This document shows, piece by piece, positions 6,206 through 12,817 of a stretch of 46,162 bases of DNA. Under the pieces are notes generated by a model. It had not been told where the DNA came from, did no database searches, and saw nothing but the letters and a program-made list of their open reading frames with translations. Both the position numbers and the translations under genes were made by a program. The stretch is taken from the IMG/VR virus record IMGVR_UViG_3300020034_000030, positions 1 through 46,162 of that record. One strand, written 5' to 3'. How positions within the stretch are numbered: the stretch's first letter is position 1; the number at the start of each line of letters is the position of its first letter. The DNA comes from a virus.

Positions 6206-6447
6206 ACGTCAACACGTACGACGCAACGCCCCTGCTGGACCAGACCATCAGCACCTCATACCGAAAGTGGCGGGTGTTTGACGACGGCAGCCCCGACCAC
6301 TGCTATCCGCTGTGGTTCGAGCTGGGGCCCGACGAGTTTTGGTGTGGTAGGGACGTCCGGGACGCAGCAGACACGCGCCGGGAGGGCTACAACGGTGTGA
6401 GCCTGGACACGCTCGTGTCCTGGACCCCGAACGGCAAGCTAGTCTGA
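6202..6447 (+). CDS. Hypothetical 81-aa protein
   Basis: Starts MNVNTYDATP at an ATGA overlap. It contains WRVFDDGSPDHCYPLWFELGPDEFWCGRD, aromatic and acidic, probably a small beta-domain. Two separate cysteines, no metal motif. No family is recognised. It is followed by an intergenic hairpin before the phosphoribosyltransferase gene. Confidence 0.65.
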   Translation: MNVNTYDATPLLDQTISTSYRKWRVFDDGSPDHCYPLWFELGPDEFWCGRDVRDAADTRREGYNGVSLDTLVSWTPNGKLV

Positions 6448-6466
6448 TCGATCGGACGCTGGGCTC

Positions 6467-6498
6467 TGGCCATCAGTAGCGCGTGCTGGTGATGGCCA
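6467..6498 (+). promoter_or_regulatory. Intergenic hairpin upstream of phosphoribosyltransferase gene
   Basis: A 9-bp perfect inverted repeat, TGGCCATCA (6467-6475) with TGATGGCCA (6490-6498), 14-nt loop, no T-run. It precedes TCGAAAGCCTTGACA and a GAGAGAGG ribosome site, so it may be a more diverged member of the start-associated hairpins. Confidence 0.45.
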
Positions 6499-6541
6499 CT
6501 GCCGAACACCCGATTCGAAAGCCTTGACAGAGAGAGGAATC

Positions 6542-7012
6542 ATGGATCAAAACCGACAGGGCGGCGCGCGCTACAAGGGCGTCACTTCGTACCTGGAACC
6601 GATCATCACGAATCGAGCCGCAACGTTGTCTCGGGCGTACGCCACGCTAGTGGACAAGGACTTTGATACCTTGGTGGGCAGAGGTCTGTCCGGTGCGCTC
6701 ATCATCCCCGAGCTGGCCAGCATACTCGGCAAGCGCTGGGCTGTCGTGCGCAAGCCAGGCGACTCCAATCACCGGGAGTACGCGGTCGAGGGCACCATCG
6801 GAAAGCGTTGGATCTTCGTGGATGACGTGATTTCCACGGGTGCCACGTACCGGGACGTTCACAGGCAGGTCGACAACGCGTACGTGGCGTACCTTGAGCG
6901 CCGGGAAGAGTTTAACGACCAGCCGGCCGTCCTCGACGCGGGCGTCATTGAGCACGTCGGCTACTACCTCTACTACCACAACGTTTGGAGTTCTGATAAC
7001 AATGGCTGGTGA
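6542..7012 (+). CDS. Phosphoribosyltransferase-like protein
   Basis: 156 aa. WIFVDDVISTGATYRDV (90-106) is the PRPP-binding loop of type I phosphoribosyltransferases, with the two acidic residues D94 and D95 and the STGAT phosphate loop. GRGLSGALIIPELAS (47-61) fits the upstream PPi-binding strand-loop. These enzymes transfer ribose-5-phosphate from PRPP to a base; the substrate cannot be told here. The start is 6 nt after GAGAGAGG. It is probably part of phage nucleotide metabolism and overlaps the next gene by 11 nt. Confidence 0.8.
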   Translation: MDQNRQGGARYKGVTSYLEPIITNRAATLSRAYATLVDKDFDTLVGRGLSGALIIPELASILGKRWAVVRKPGDSNHREYAVEGTIGKRWIFVDDVISTGATYRDVHRQVDNAYVAYLERREEFNDQPAVLDAGVIEHVGYYLYYHNVWSSDNNGW

Positions 7013-7436
7013 GTGGGCTTTCAAGAACTGGCGCGAGCAGCCTCTGCCCAAGCCGGTGAACTGGGACGCGCATCCCGAGTGGTTCAACCAGGACACAGGC
7101 GCGGCCAAGAGGCTTCACGGACCCCGCTTCAGAGACCCAGACGACCGCACCTGGACGTGGGGCCCGACTGTGTCCGTGCGGGACGTCGGGGACTACACGG
7201 TCCTGCACTTTCAGTGGGACTGCTCGCGCCACGGCTTTGGTCAACAAGAGAGGCATGGCGTTGAAGGCTTCACGGCCTGGGTCGGGTCCGAGCTGATCGG
7301 CCATGTGTGGGACTCACTTGACGAGTGCCTAGTCGACATGGTACGATTCAAGCATGAAGGTCGCAGAGGCTCTTCAGGTCCTCGGGCCACCGAGTACTTC
7401 ATGCGGATGATTGCTGAGCCGGAGTGGGAGAACTGA
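7002..7436 (+). CDS. Hypothetical 144-aa protein
   Basis: Starts MAGEWAFKNW inside the end of the phosphoribosyltransferase gene. Aromatic-rich, with DYTVLHFQWDCSRHGFGQQ and VGSELIGHVWDSLDECLVDM. It looks like a single alpha/beta domain without a recognisable active site. The stop overlaps the next start (TGATG). Confidence 0.7.
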   Translation: MAGEWAFKNWREQPLPKPVNWDAHPEWFNQDTGAAKRLHGPRFRDPDDRTWTWGPTVSVRDVGDYTVLHFQWDCSRHGFGQQERHGVEGFTAWVGSELIGHVWDSLDECLVDMVRFKHEGRRGSSGPRATEYFMRMIAEPEWEN

Positions 7437-7648
7437 TGGGCTCGACGGCCTGGAACAAGAAGCGAGGCGTGCTGTGCGCTGCTTGCAAGCTGTGGCTTGA
7501 CTCGGACAACCCCGACAAGACACCCAACCACAAGCCCAAGGGCGACATCCTGTCGCTTAAGGATTGTCCGGGCAGCGGCCGAAAGCCCAAGAATTCGAAA
7601 GGATTCGAGGGCGGCATCTACCCTTACAACAAGAAGCGAGGGAGGTAG
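7436..7648 (+). CDS. Small zinc-ribbon-like protein (paralogue of 11159-11302)
   Basis: 70 aa. The pattern is CAACKLW, then TPNH, then CPGSGRKP, then KGF. The protein at 11159-11302 repeats it as CRACGQW, TPNH, CPGAGKKP, RGF. Three cysteines and a conserved His could bind one zinc. The two genes are about 3.5 kb apart, which points to duplication. Highly basic, so nucleic-acid binding is plausible but inferred. Confidence 0.7.
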   Translation: MGSTAWNKKRGVLCAACKLWLDSDNPDKTPNHKPKGDILSLKDCPGSGRKPKNSKGFEGGIYPYNKKRGR

Positions 7649-7649
7649 C

Positions 7650-8111
7650 ATGTTCGGACCGAGCGTCAAGAAGGTCAACCGAGGCGGGCGAATCGTGTAC
7701 GTCGTCCAGTGCTCAGAAGCCCGATGCAAGCATGAAGCACAAGGGACCACGAAGTCCGAGGCCCTACGCGAACTGAAGAAGCACGATCGCAGCAGCCATC
7801 AGCGGGACCGCGAGCGCGCCAAGCAGGTCGAGCGCAAGGACAAGGACCTCAAGGCCAAGCAGGCGAAAGCTTTGGCTCGGGAGGAAGCACGGGCCAAGGT
7901 CGACAAGGCTCGCGCGGCGGCCCAGGAAAAGGCCGACAAGGCTCGATCTCAAGAGGGCTGGAACACCGGCCGGTCTGCGTCCTCGGGTCTGAAGACCAAG
8001 GGTATCCCGGGCGTTCCCGACGGCCAGAAGGTCACCGGCAAGGTCTACGACGACAAGGGCAAGGTTGTGCCTTACGACGTGCTGAAGAAGCACGTGCAGG
8101 GCTGGGACTAA
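7650..8111 (+). CDS. Zinc-finger-like protein with long charged helix
   Basis: 153 aa. The N-terminal 45 residues hold CSEARCKH followed by KSEALRELKKHDRSSH, a C-x4-C...H-x4-H arrangement shared with the proteins at 8115 and 8269. Residues about 48-105 form a very Lys/Arg/Glu/Ala-rich coiled coil. The C-terminal part has GIPGVPDGQKVTGKVYDDKGKVV, which looks like a small beta-domain. GGGAGG lies just upstream of the ATG. A nucleic-acid-binding scaffold is a plausible role, inferred from composition. Confidence 0.7.
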   Translation: MFGPSVKKVNRGGRIVYVVQCSEARCKHEAQGTTKSEALRELKKHDRSSHQRDRERAKQVERKDKDLKAKQAKALAREEARAKVDKARAAAQEKADKARSQEGWNTGRSASSGLKTKGIPGVPDGQKVTGKVYDDKGKVVPYDVLKKHVQGWD

Positions 8112-8114
8112 GGG

Positions 8115-8261
8115 GTGCCCGACAACTATCACTTAGTCCAGATCACCTCAGAGACTTGGAAGGCTACGTGCAGGCTGTGTGGTCAGTCCTTCCAGTCGGA
8201 CGTCAAGTCAAAAGCCCGTGGCCGAGTCAAGAGCCACGTCAGAGACAAGCACGGAGGGTAG
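8115..8261 (+). CDS. C2H2-type zinc-finger microprotein
   Basis: 48 aa, GTG start 3 nt after the preceding stop. CRLCGQSF...VKSHVRDKH gives C-x2-C and H-x4-H, close to a classical C2H2 finger with a longer centre. TWKATCRLCG aligns with the finger segments of the neighbouring genes at 7650 and 8269. Too short for most automatic annotation, but coding phase and context support it. Confidence 0.65.
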   Translation: MPDNYHLVQITSETWKATCRLCGQSFQSDVKSKARGRVKSHVRDKHGG

Positions 8262-8268
8262 GAAAGGC

Positions 8269-8457
8269 ATGGCACGAGAGTATGACCCAGGCGACCGAGC
8301 TGTCGTCATGAAGGTCACGAAAAAGCGCTTCACCTGGTACGCCGTGTGCAAGGAAGACAACCACACGGCCAAGGGCAGCACCGAGGCGGAAGCCGTCCGT
8401 CACTTCACGTACCATCTCATCAGGGTACACCCGGGCCGCACGGTTAAGAAGGTCTAA
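8269..8457 (+). CDS. Zinc-finger-like 62-aa protein
   Basis: Starts MAREYDPGDR with GGAAAGG upstream. WYAVCKEDNHTAKGSTEAEAVRHFTYHLIRVH repeats the finger layout of the two preceding genes, with C/H in place of C/C as first ligands and a closing H-x(3)-H...H. The three form a tandem paralogous set. The stop overlaps the next start. Confidence 0.7.
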   Translation: MAREYDPGDRAVVMKVTKKRFTWYAVCKEDNHTAKGSTEAEAVRHFTYHLIRVHPGRTVKKV

Positions 8458-8591
8458 TGGCCCACGACAGGTACGACGTGCGCTCGCGATGCCCTGCATG
8501 CAGGGCTATGGTGGTCGAAGGCTCGAAACACAAATGCCCGATGGGCCGAGACCGTGACCCGTTCGTCAACCCGCTGATGGAGAAAAAGTGA
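8457..8591 (+). CDS. Zinc-ribbon microprotein, 44 aa
   Basis: MAHDRYDVRS, then CPAC and HKCPMG, giving three Cys and one His spaced as a small zinc ribbon. Start and stop overlap both neighbours (TAATG before, GTGA after), so it sits tightly in the operon. Shares the C-x2-C...CP(G/M)G shape with 7436 and 11159. Function unknown. Confidence 0.6.
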   Translation: MAHDRYDVRSRCPACRAMVVEGSKHKCPMGRDRDPFVNPLMEKK

Positions 8592-9448
8592 CCGAGTACT
8601 CCGCCGATTGGGCGCGGCTGGCAATCGTCAAGGGCCAGCCGCGCTCGGTGTCCCAAGCCCAGCAGTACCTGGAAGACTTGGGCGGGTGTCCGTATCGGTA
8701 CTTCCTGGCTCGAATTATTCGGGCTTGGGACCGCCCGGCCGCCTGGCTACCCCAGGGCATTGCTGTCCACGAGGCAGCGGAGTGGTGGGAGAAAGGCAAG
8801 AGGACGGGCACCCTCGACCAGATGTTGGCTGAGTACCAGAAGTCCTACAGGCTTCACACCGAGCGTCTGCTTGGCGACACCCCCAACCCGAACCATTGGT
8901 TCGCCAGCGGCCGGTATGAAGGGCAGGAAGACATCACCCGGCGCGCGGCGCTCGGTGCCGAGCAGGTCCGCCGCTACTACGATTACTACGTCAACCAACA
9001 CCCGGGCGAAGTTGTCTGGATCACGCCTTCGGGCGAGCCGGCGATCGAGCTGGGCTTCTCGGTGTACTTCGGGAAAGTCTTGGTTCGAGGCTTCATAGAC
9101 CAGATCATTGACGAGATGACAGGTCACCCCGAGCAGTTTGAAGGCAAGCTACGGGATATCAAAACCGGTGTGTCGCCCGGCGGGATCTTCCAGCTCAGCG
9201 TGTACCGGTATGCTACACTCAAAGAATACGACGTCGACATCCTGACCGGGGACTACTGGATGGGCCGAGAAGGCGGTCCGACCAAAGCTTACGATCTTAC
9301 GGTCATGACTGAGGATCAGGTCACGGATGTGTTTGGAAGGATGGACGCAGGGGTCAAGGCTGAAGACTTCACGCCTTCACCCTCCGAGAAGAACTGTGGG
9401 CGCTGTGGTGTGGCCACCGCCTGCCAATACGCGATTGGAGAGGCATGA
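8588..9448 (+). CDS. Cas4/RecB-like PD-(D/E)XK exonuclease with Fe-S cysteines
   Basis: 286 aa. Motif I GIAVHEAAE (57-65, H61), motif II GFIDQ with D171, motif III LRDIKTG with D190 and K192, then QLSVYRYA (Q-x3-Y). The four cysteines expected to hold a [4Fe-4S] cluster are C34 (GCPYRYF), C270, C273 and C279. This is the layout of Cas4, AddB-type and phage RecB-like single-strand exonucleases. A role in DNA end processing, recombination or host DNA degradation is likely. No CRISPR array or other cas gene is nearby. GTG start by GTGA overlap. Confidence 0.85.
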   Translation: MTEYSADWARLAIVKGQPRSVSQAQQYLEDLGGCPYRYFLARIIRAWDRPAAWLPQGIAVHEAAEWWEKGKRTGTLDQMLAEYQKSYRLHTERLLGDTPNPNHWFASGRYEGQEDITRRAALGAEQVRRYYDYYVNQHPGEVVWITPSGEPAIELGFSVYFGKVLVRGFIDQIIDEMTGHPEQFEGKLRDIKTGVSPGGIFQLSVYRYATLKEYDVDILTGDYWMGREGGPTKAYDLTVMTEDQVTDVFGRMDAGVKAEDFTPSPSEKNCGRCGVATACQYAIGEA

Positions 9449-9861
9449 GCGACGAGCTGAACATCACAGCCGAGCAGGTCATCGAGACCTTGCGGCAGGT
9501 GGTCAAGGGCCAGGAGGACTTCAGGTACCACGACCTTTACGACACCGACGGCGTCGGAGGTTCCGCCTGCCGTTACGTGGTCGCCGGATGCGTGGCCTGC
9601 TTGGTGGGCAGAGTACTTCACATCCTCGGTTTTACGATCGCGGAGTTGAACGACATGGACCACCAGAGCACCTCCAGGAAGGACTACGGCAGTCTGTCGA
9701 TCATGCATTCCCGCCTACCAGGCCGAGTTACCATCTCGGCCAAGGCGGTGATCGTTCTTCAGGCCGCCCAGACCGAGCAGGATGCCAACAACATGTGGGG
9801 AGCAGCCCTGCTCACTGCCGAGGACCAGTACGCGAACATCACCGAAGGGACGAACGCATGA
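9445..9861 (+). CDS. Hypothetical 138-aa protein
   Basis: Starts at an ATGA overlap with the exonuclease gene. Helical N-terminus (ITAEQVIETLRQVVKGQEDF), then a GGSACRYVVAGCVACLVGRVLHILGF stretch with three cysteines that is hydrophobic enough to be a buried helix. Resembles small actinophage proteins of unknown role. The C-terminal helix contains AVIVLQAAQTEQDANN. Confidence 0.7.
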   Translation: MSDELNITAEQVIETLRQVVKGQEDFRYHDLYDTDGVGGSACRYVVAGCVACLVGRVLHILGFTIAELNDMDHQSTSRKDYGSLSIMHSRLPGRVTISAKAVIVLQAAQTEQDANNMWGAALLTAEDQYANITEGTNA

Positions 9862-10256
9862 GCGTCGAAGGTCTCAGCATTCACGCCGACGTCTACATCA
9901 AGGCGCAAGGCAAGGAATTCTTCATTGGTCACGGACCTCTCACGCATTCCACCGACGAGCAGCAGTGGTGGTACAACCTGGCCGATTTCTTCCACAGGGT
10001 CGCCTGGGAGATGGCGTCCGAGGGTGTCAAGATCGGTAGGCCCGATCCCAGCGCGGCTGCGACTGATACCTCAGCCCCGCGCAAGCTGACTACCCTGGCA
10101 GGCGATCACTTTTATGAGGTTTCGCCCGACAAGTTCCTCGCTGCGATGTCGCTGCAGGACGCTCGGGAAAGCTTTGGCAAGGGAGCTGCAACCGTGACGT
10201 ACAGGCAGGTCATGAGTACGTTCCCCAACCTTCGGGAGGAGAAGATCAATGACTGA
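9858..10256 (+). CDS. Hypothetical 132-aa protein
   Basis: Starts MSVEGLSIHA at an ATGA overlap. HADVYIKAQGKEFFIGHGP forms an N-terminal beta-hairpin, followed by a helix EQQWWYNLADFFHRVAWEM, a low-complexity linker (PSAAATDTSAPRK) and a C-terminal helical part. Two-domain appearance; no recognised family. The end overlaps the next gene by 8 nt. Confidence 0.7.
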   Translation: MSVEGLSIHADVYIKAQGKEFFIGHGPLTHSTDEQQWWYNLADFFHRVAWEMASEGVKIGRPDPSAAATDTSAPRKLTTLAGDHFYEVSPDKFLAAMSLQDARESFGKGAATVTYRQVMSTFPNLREEKIND

Positions 10257-10461
10257 AGCGAGCGATTTCCGACTTTTCGCATCCGTCAAGGGCGGCCAAG
10301 AAGCTCTCGGCGAGTTCGTCTGGGTGGCAACCCGGGGCGACGTCATAGCCGTCCTGGTAAAACCGTGGAATGCCTGGAGTGATGTCGGACAGCTAGTACC
10401 CAGCGCCTACAGCCTGGAAGACCTGGAGAACAAGGAATCTTTCGTGGAGGTGAAGCTGTGA
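10249..10461 (+). CDS. Hypothetical 70-aa protein
   Basis: GGGAGGAGAAG ribosome site lies inside the preceding gene. Starts MTEASDFRLF; beta-rich (GEFVWVATRGDVIAVLVKPW) with a C-terminal acidic helix. It is directly coupled to the RNA ligase gene (overlap of 4 nt). Function unknown. Confidence 0.7.
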   Translation: MTEASDFRLFASVKGGQEALGEFVWVATRGDVIAVLVKPWNAWSDVGQLVPSAYSLEDLENKESFVEVKL

Positions 10462-11162
10462 GTGGCCTCACGTTCGAGGGCTGGCCCAAGACGCCACGCC
10501 TGAGCGCCAAGGGCTCGATGGTGGTCACGGAGAAGATCGACGGGACGAATGCCTGCGTCATCGTCCAGCGCTTCGGGGAGGGCCGGTCGCTGATTGATCT
10601 CGACCTGTCCGACCCTCAGTCCCACAACGGTATCTGCTTTGTGTTCGAGGCGGCAGGCCCAGACGAAGAAGACCGGGTGTGGCTGGTCGGCGCGCAATCC
10701 CGCAACAAGCTGATCTTCCCGGGCAAGCACTACGACAACGCGGGCTTCGCGGGCTGGGTGCTGGGCTACGCGCTTGAGTTGGTCAGCCTGCTTGGTCCGG
10801 GCCGGCACTTCGGTGAATGGTGGGGCCAAGGAATACAGCGAGGCTACGGGATGGAGTGCAAGAAGTTCTCGCTGTTCGACGCGCATCGCTGGGCCCGGGT
10901 TGCTATCGAGCGTGGTGACTGGAACTTTCGGGCTGACAGGATCGGCATGACCACGGTTCCTACCCTGCACATTGGGCAGTGGTCCGACAGCACAGTCGAG
11001 GATTGCCTCGGTGTTCTGCGGAGACACGGCTCGATGGCCGCCTTGCAGTTTGGGGTGGTCGGGCAGAAGGCTGAAGGCGTGGTCGTTCGGCACCGAGCGC
11101 TGGGTGGCAACCTGAAAGCATTCGTGGATAACGACGACACGCCCAAGGGCCAGCAGGTATGA
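10458..11162 (+). CDS. RNA ligase, Rnl2-type
   Basis: 234 aa. Nucleotidyltransferase motif I TEKIDGT places the adenylated lysine at K26. FGEWWGQGIQ (motif III/IIIa region), AEGVVVR (motif IV, E206) and LKAF (motif V, K220) follow in order. The length fits a compact RNA_ligase-family enzyme without a long C-terminal domain. It would seal 3'-OH and 5'-phosphate RNA ends using ATP. With the second ligase at 22423 and the kinase-phosphatase at 23641 it suggests an RNA-repair module. GTG start after GGAGGTGAAG. Confidence 0.85.
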   Translation: MSGLTFEGWPKTPRLSAKGSMVVTEKIDGTNACVIVQRFGEGRSLIDLDLSDPQSHNGICFVFEAAGPDEEDRVWLVGAQSRNKLIFPGKHYDNAGFAGWVLGYALELVSLLGPGRHFGEWWGQGIQRGYGMECKKFSLFDAHRWARVAIERGDWNFRADRIGMTTVPTLHIGQWSDSTVEDCLGVLRRHGSMAALQFGVVGQKAEGVVVRHRALGGNLKAFVDNDDTPKGQQV

Positions 11163-11302
11163 AGCGCGAATCTCGATGCCGAGCATGCGGACAGTGGGTA
11201 GCCGCGAATCAGCAGCTCGTGACGCCCAACCACCCGAGCCCTGGCTACAAGATCTGTCCGGGCGCAGGCAAGAAGCCTTCAGCAACGAGAGGCTTCGGGT
11301 GA
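11159..11302 (+). CDS. Zinc-ribbon microprotein (paralogue of 7436-7648)
   Basis: 47 aa at an ATGA overlap with the RNA ligase gene. CRACGQW, TPNH, CPGAGKKP and RGFG correspond one-to-one with the protein at 7436. The 47-residue version lacks the C-terminal extension. The conserved C-x2-C, His and last Cys probably bind zinc. Too short for routine calling but strongly supported by its paralogue. Confidence 0.7.
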   Translation: MKRESRCRACGQWVAANQQLVTPNHPSPGYKICPGAGKKPSATRGFG

Positions 11303-11385
11303 AAGCGATCAAGCGAGCGGTTCCCAGCAAGGTGCCCTGCACGGCCAAGCCGGTCAAGCCTGTGTTCGTTAAGCGCACACGATGA
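11299..11385 (+). CDS. Very small basic protein, 28 aa
   Basis: GTGA overlap with the preceding stop and an ATGA overlap with the following start make a perfect junction-to-junction fit. VKAIKRAVPSKVPCTAKPVK is strongly basic. It may be a real peptide or simply the translated spacer that carries ribosomes through the junction. There is no independent evidence of function. Confidence 0.4.
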   Translation: MKAIKRAVPSKVPCTAKPVKPVFVKRTR

Positions 11386-11612
11386 TCGACGTCGGTACCC
11401 TGGCCCGTGCAGAGTTCACTGAGGTCAGGGCGAACGGAACCGTGATCCGGAAGACTTGGCACGCAGAGGCCCACGGTGTCGAGCTGGTATTCACGACACC
11501 AGACCTGGACTCAGAATACTGGGTCTCGCCTATCAAGACCATGCGCGAAAAAGGCGTGGCCCTGATAGACTCATCAGGTCAGATGATTGTCAACGAGAGG
11601 AGAGACCGGTGA
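11382..11612 (+). CDS. Hypothetical 76-aa protein
   Basis: Starts MIDVGTLARA at an ATGA junction. A beta-rich pattern (EVRANGTVIRKTW, GVELVFTTPD, EYWVSPI) ends in GVALIDSSGQMIVNERRDR. Reads as a compact folded domain. No family recognised. Confidence 0.65.
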   Translation: MIDVGTLARAEFTEVRANGTVIRKTWHAEAHGVELVFTTPDLDSEYWVSPIKTMREKGVALIDSSGQMIVNERRDR

Positions 11613-11848
11613 CAAGGTATCGCTACTGGATCGAGAACGGTCGGTTCCCGCTGGTGTTCCGGTGGGATGACAAGGCCAAGACGATGGAGTACTGCGCCCT
11701 CGGTGTGAGCCTGCGATGGGTGCCAGACCTTGGGTCTGGGTCGCATACCCCCGAGAACATCAACGACGGTCTTCACCCCGAGGATGGAGCGTACGCACCA
11801 GAGTACACGGCCGAAGCCGCTGAGGCCCGCATCGAGCTGGGGGCATGA
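11609..11848 (+). CDS. Hypothetical 79-aa protein
   Basis: GTG start by GTGA overlap, with GAGAGGAG upstream. RYRYWIENGRFPLVFRWDDKAKTMEYC is aromatic and beta-like, the C-terminal half is acidic and poor in structure. No family recognised. Codon use matches its neighbours. Confidence 0.65.
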   Translation: MTRYRYWIENGRFPLVFRWDDKAKTMEYCALGVSLRWVPDLGSGSHTPENINDGLHPEDGAYAPEYTAEAAEARIELGA

Positions 11849-11940
11849 TGGAAATTATCTGTCCCGAAGATGGATATTATGACGACGGCGAGAACGACTT
11901 CTACCTGGGTGACCCGGACTGGGATTACCCGCGTGATTGA
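11845..11940 (+). CDS. Acidic microprotein, 31 aa
   Basis: ATGATG start overlapping the previous stop. 12 of 31 residues are Asp or Glu (EDGYYDDGENDFYLGDPDWD), so it is very acidic. Such acidic peptides can mimic DNA or bind host proteins, but that is speculation. It ends inside the start of the next short frame. Confidence 0.45.
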   Translation: MMEIICPEDGYYDDGENDFYLGDPDWDYPRD

Positions 11941-12001
11941 CGTTCAGACCGAAAAGGAACTGGAAGAGAAGTACGTCATCCTCAGAAAGGGGAAGAAGTG
12001 A
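11933..12001 (+). CDS. Microprotein, 22 aa
   Basis: GTG frame overlapping both neighbours (8 nt and 4 nt); EKELEEKYVILRKGKK is a charged helix. It carries the GAAAGGGGAAG ribosome site of the next gene within its own coding sequence, so its translation might expose that site. Weak support as a protein. Confidence 0.3.
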   Translation: MIDVQTEKELEEKYVILRKGKK

Positions 12002-12195
12002 GCGAACCGAACTACCGAGTCGTGGTCAACGCGATCGAGGAAGTCTTCACTCTAGGCTTCGAGCATCAACCCGTGATCAATGTGAATGAGAACGCCCAGT
12101 TCTTCTGCCTAGAAAACGAGCAGCACGACGCTCTGGTCCTGCCCTACTCGCAACTGCTTTCGATCTTCGTTACCAACCTTACTGAGGAGGACTGA
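11998..12195 (+). CDS. Hypothetical 65-aa protein
   Basis: GTG start 6 nt after AGAAAGGGG. Contains VVVNAIEEVFTLGF and NAQFFCLENEQHDALVLPYSQLLSIF, a mixed alpha/beta pattern with an acidic end (TEED). No family recognised. Stop overlaps next start. Confidence 0.65.
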   Translation: MSEPNYRVVVNAIEEVFTLGFEHQPVINVNENAQFFCLENEQHDALVLPYSQLLSIFVTNLTEED

Positions 12196-12371
12196 TGTCT
12201 GAAGCGCTGATTCTCGGATACAGCTCCAGCGCTAATATCACATTCAACGGTGAAATCGAGACTTGCATCACCGTCGAGGAGTGGAAAGCGATGACCGAGA
12301 AAGAGCAGCACTGTGTAATTGAAGAGACCGTGTGGGAGCTGATCGACGTCTACCCCAAGAACGCTGAGTAG
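12195..12371 (+). CDS. Hypothetical 58-aa protein
   Basis: MSEALILGYS start with GAGGAGG upstream. NGEIETCITVEEWKAMTEKEQHCVIEETVWELIDVY is acidic and helical, with the WKAMTEKEQ helix typical of small phage regulators. It shares one base with the endonuclease VII start. Too short for routine calling. Confidence 0.6.
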   Translation: MSEALILGYSSSANITFNGEIETCITVEEWKAMTEKEQHCVIEETVWELIDVYPKNAE

Positions 12372-12817
12372 TGACCATCAACTCGGTCGAGCCGTGCATC
12401 GACTGTGTGCAAGAGCGGCTGCCGCTTACGCGCAAGGCGACTCGGCCGGGCCCTCGGTGTGTGACCCACAAGAGGCTTCGGAAGGCTTCGGTCTCAGACG
12501 CTCGCTGGGCGGCGTACATCCTCAAGACGTACAACTGGACCCCCGAGATGTACTGGGCCCTGTACGAGGCGCAGGGAGGCCATTGCGGGCTATGCCAGCG
12601 GGCCACAGGCAAGGCCCGAAGGCTTGCGCTCGATCACGACCACTCGTGCTGCCCGGGGCCCATGTCCTGCGGTCGATGCGTCCGAGGGCTGCTTTGCAGC
12701 ACGTGCAACAAGCTGTTAGGCTTCGCCCGAGACGCCATTGAGTACTTCCGGCGATGCATCGAGTACCTGGAAAATCCTCCGGCCAGACGAGCTAGGATTT
12801 GGAGGTCCAAGAAGTGA
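12371..12817 (+). CDS. Recombination endonuclease VII
   Basis: 148 aa. HCGLCQ (C72, C75) and GLLCSTCNK (C109, C112) form the zinc site, and LDHDHS (D88-H91) between them is the catalytic segment of the T4 gp49-type His-Me (HNH) fold. LCSTCNKLLGFARD is highly characteristic of Recombination_endonuclease_VII proteins. The enzyme resolves branched DNA such as Holliday junctions before packaging. N-terminal CIDCVQER adds another cysteine pair. GTG start overlaps the previous stop; the end overlaps the primase start. Confidence 0.88.
   Translation: MTINSVEPCIDCVQERLPLTRKATRPGPRCVTHKRLRKASVSDARWAAYILKTYNWTPEMYWALYEAQGGHCGLCQRATGKARRLALDHDHSCCPGPMSCGRCVRGLLCSTCNKLLGFARDAIEYFRRCIEYLENPPARRARIWRSKK

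Noticed and set aside
8588-9448. CRISPR-associated system based on the Cas4-like gene
   Set aside because: No repeat-spacer array and no other cas gene in the window; Cas4/RecB-like nucleases are common in phages.
10407-11474. 355-aa leftward frame opposite the Rnl2-type RNA ligase
   Set aside because: Shadow frame; the plus-strand gene has all nucleotidyltransferase motifs in order.
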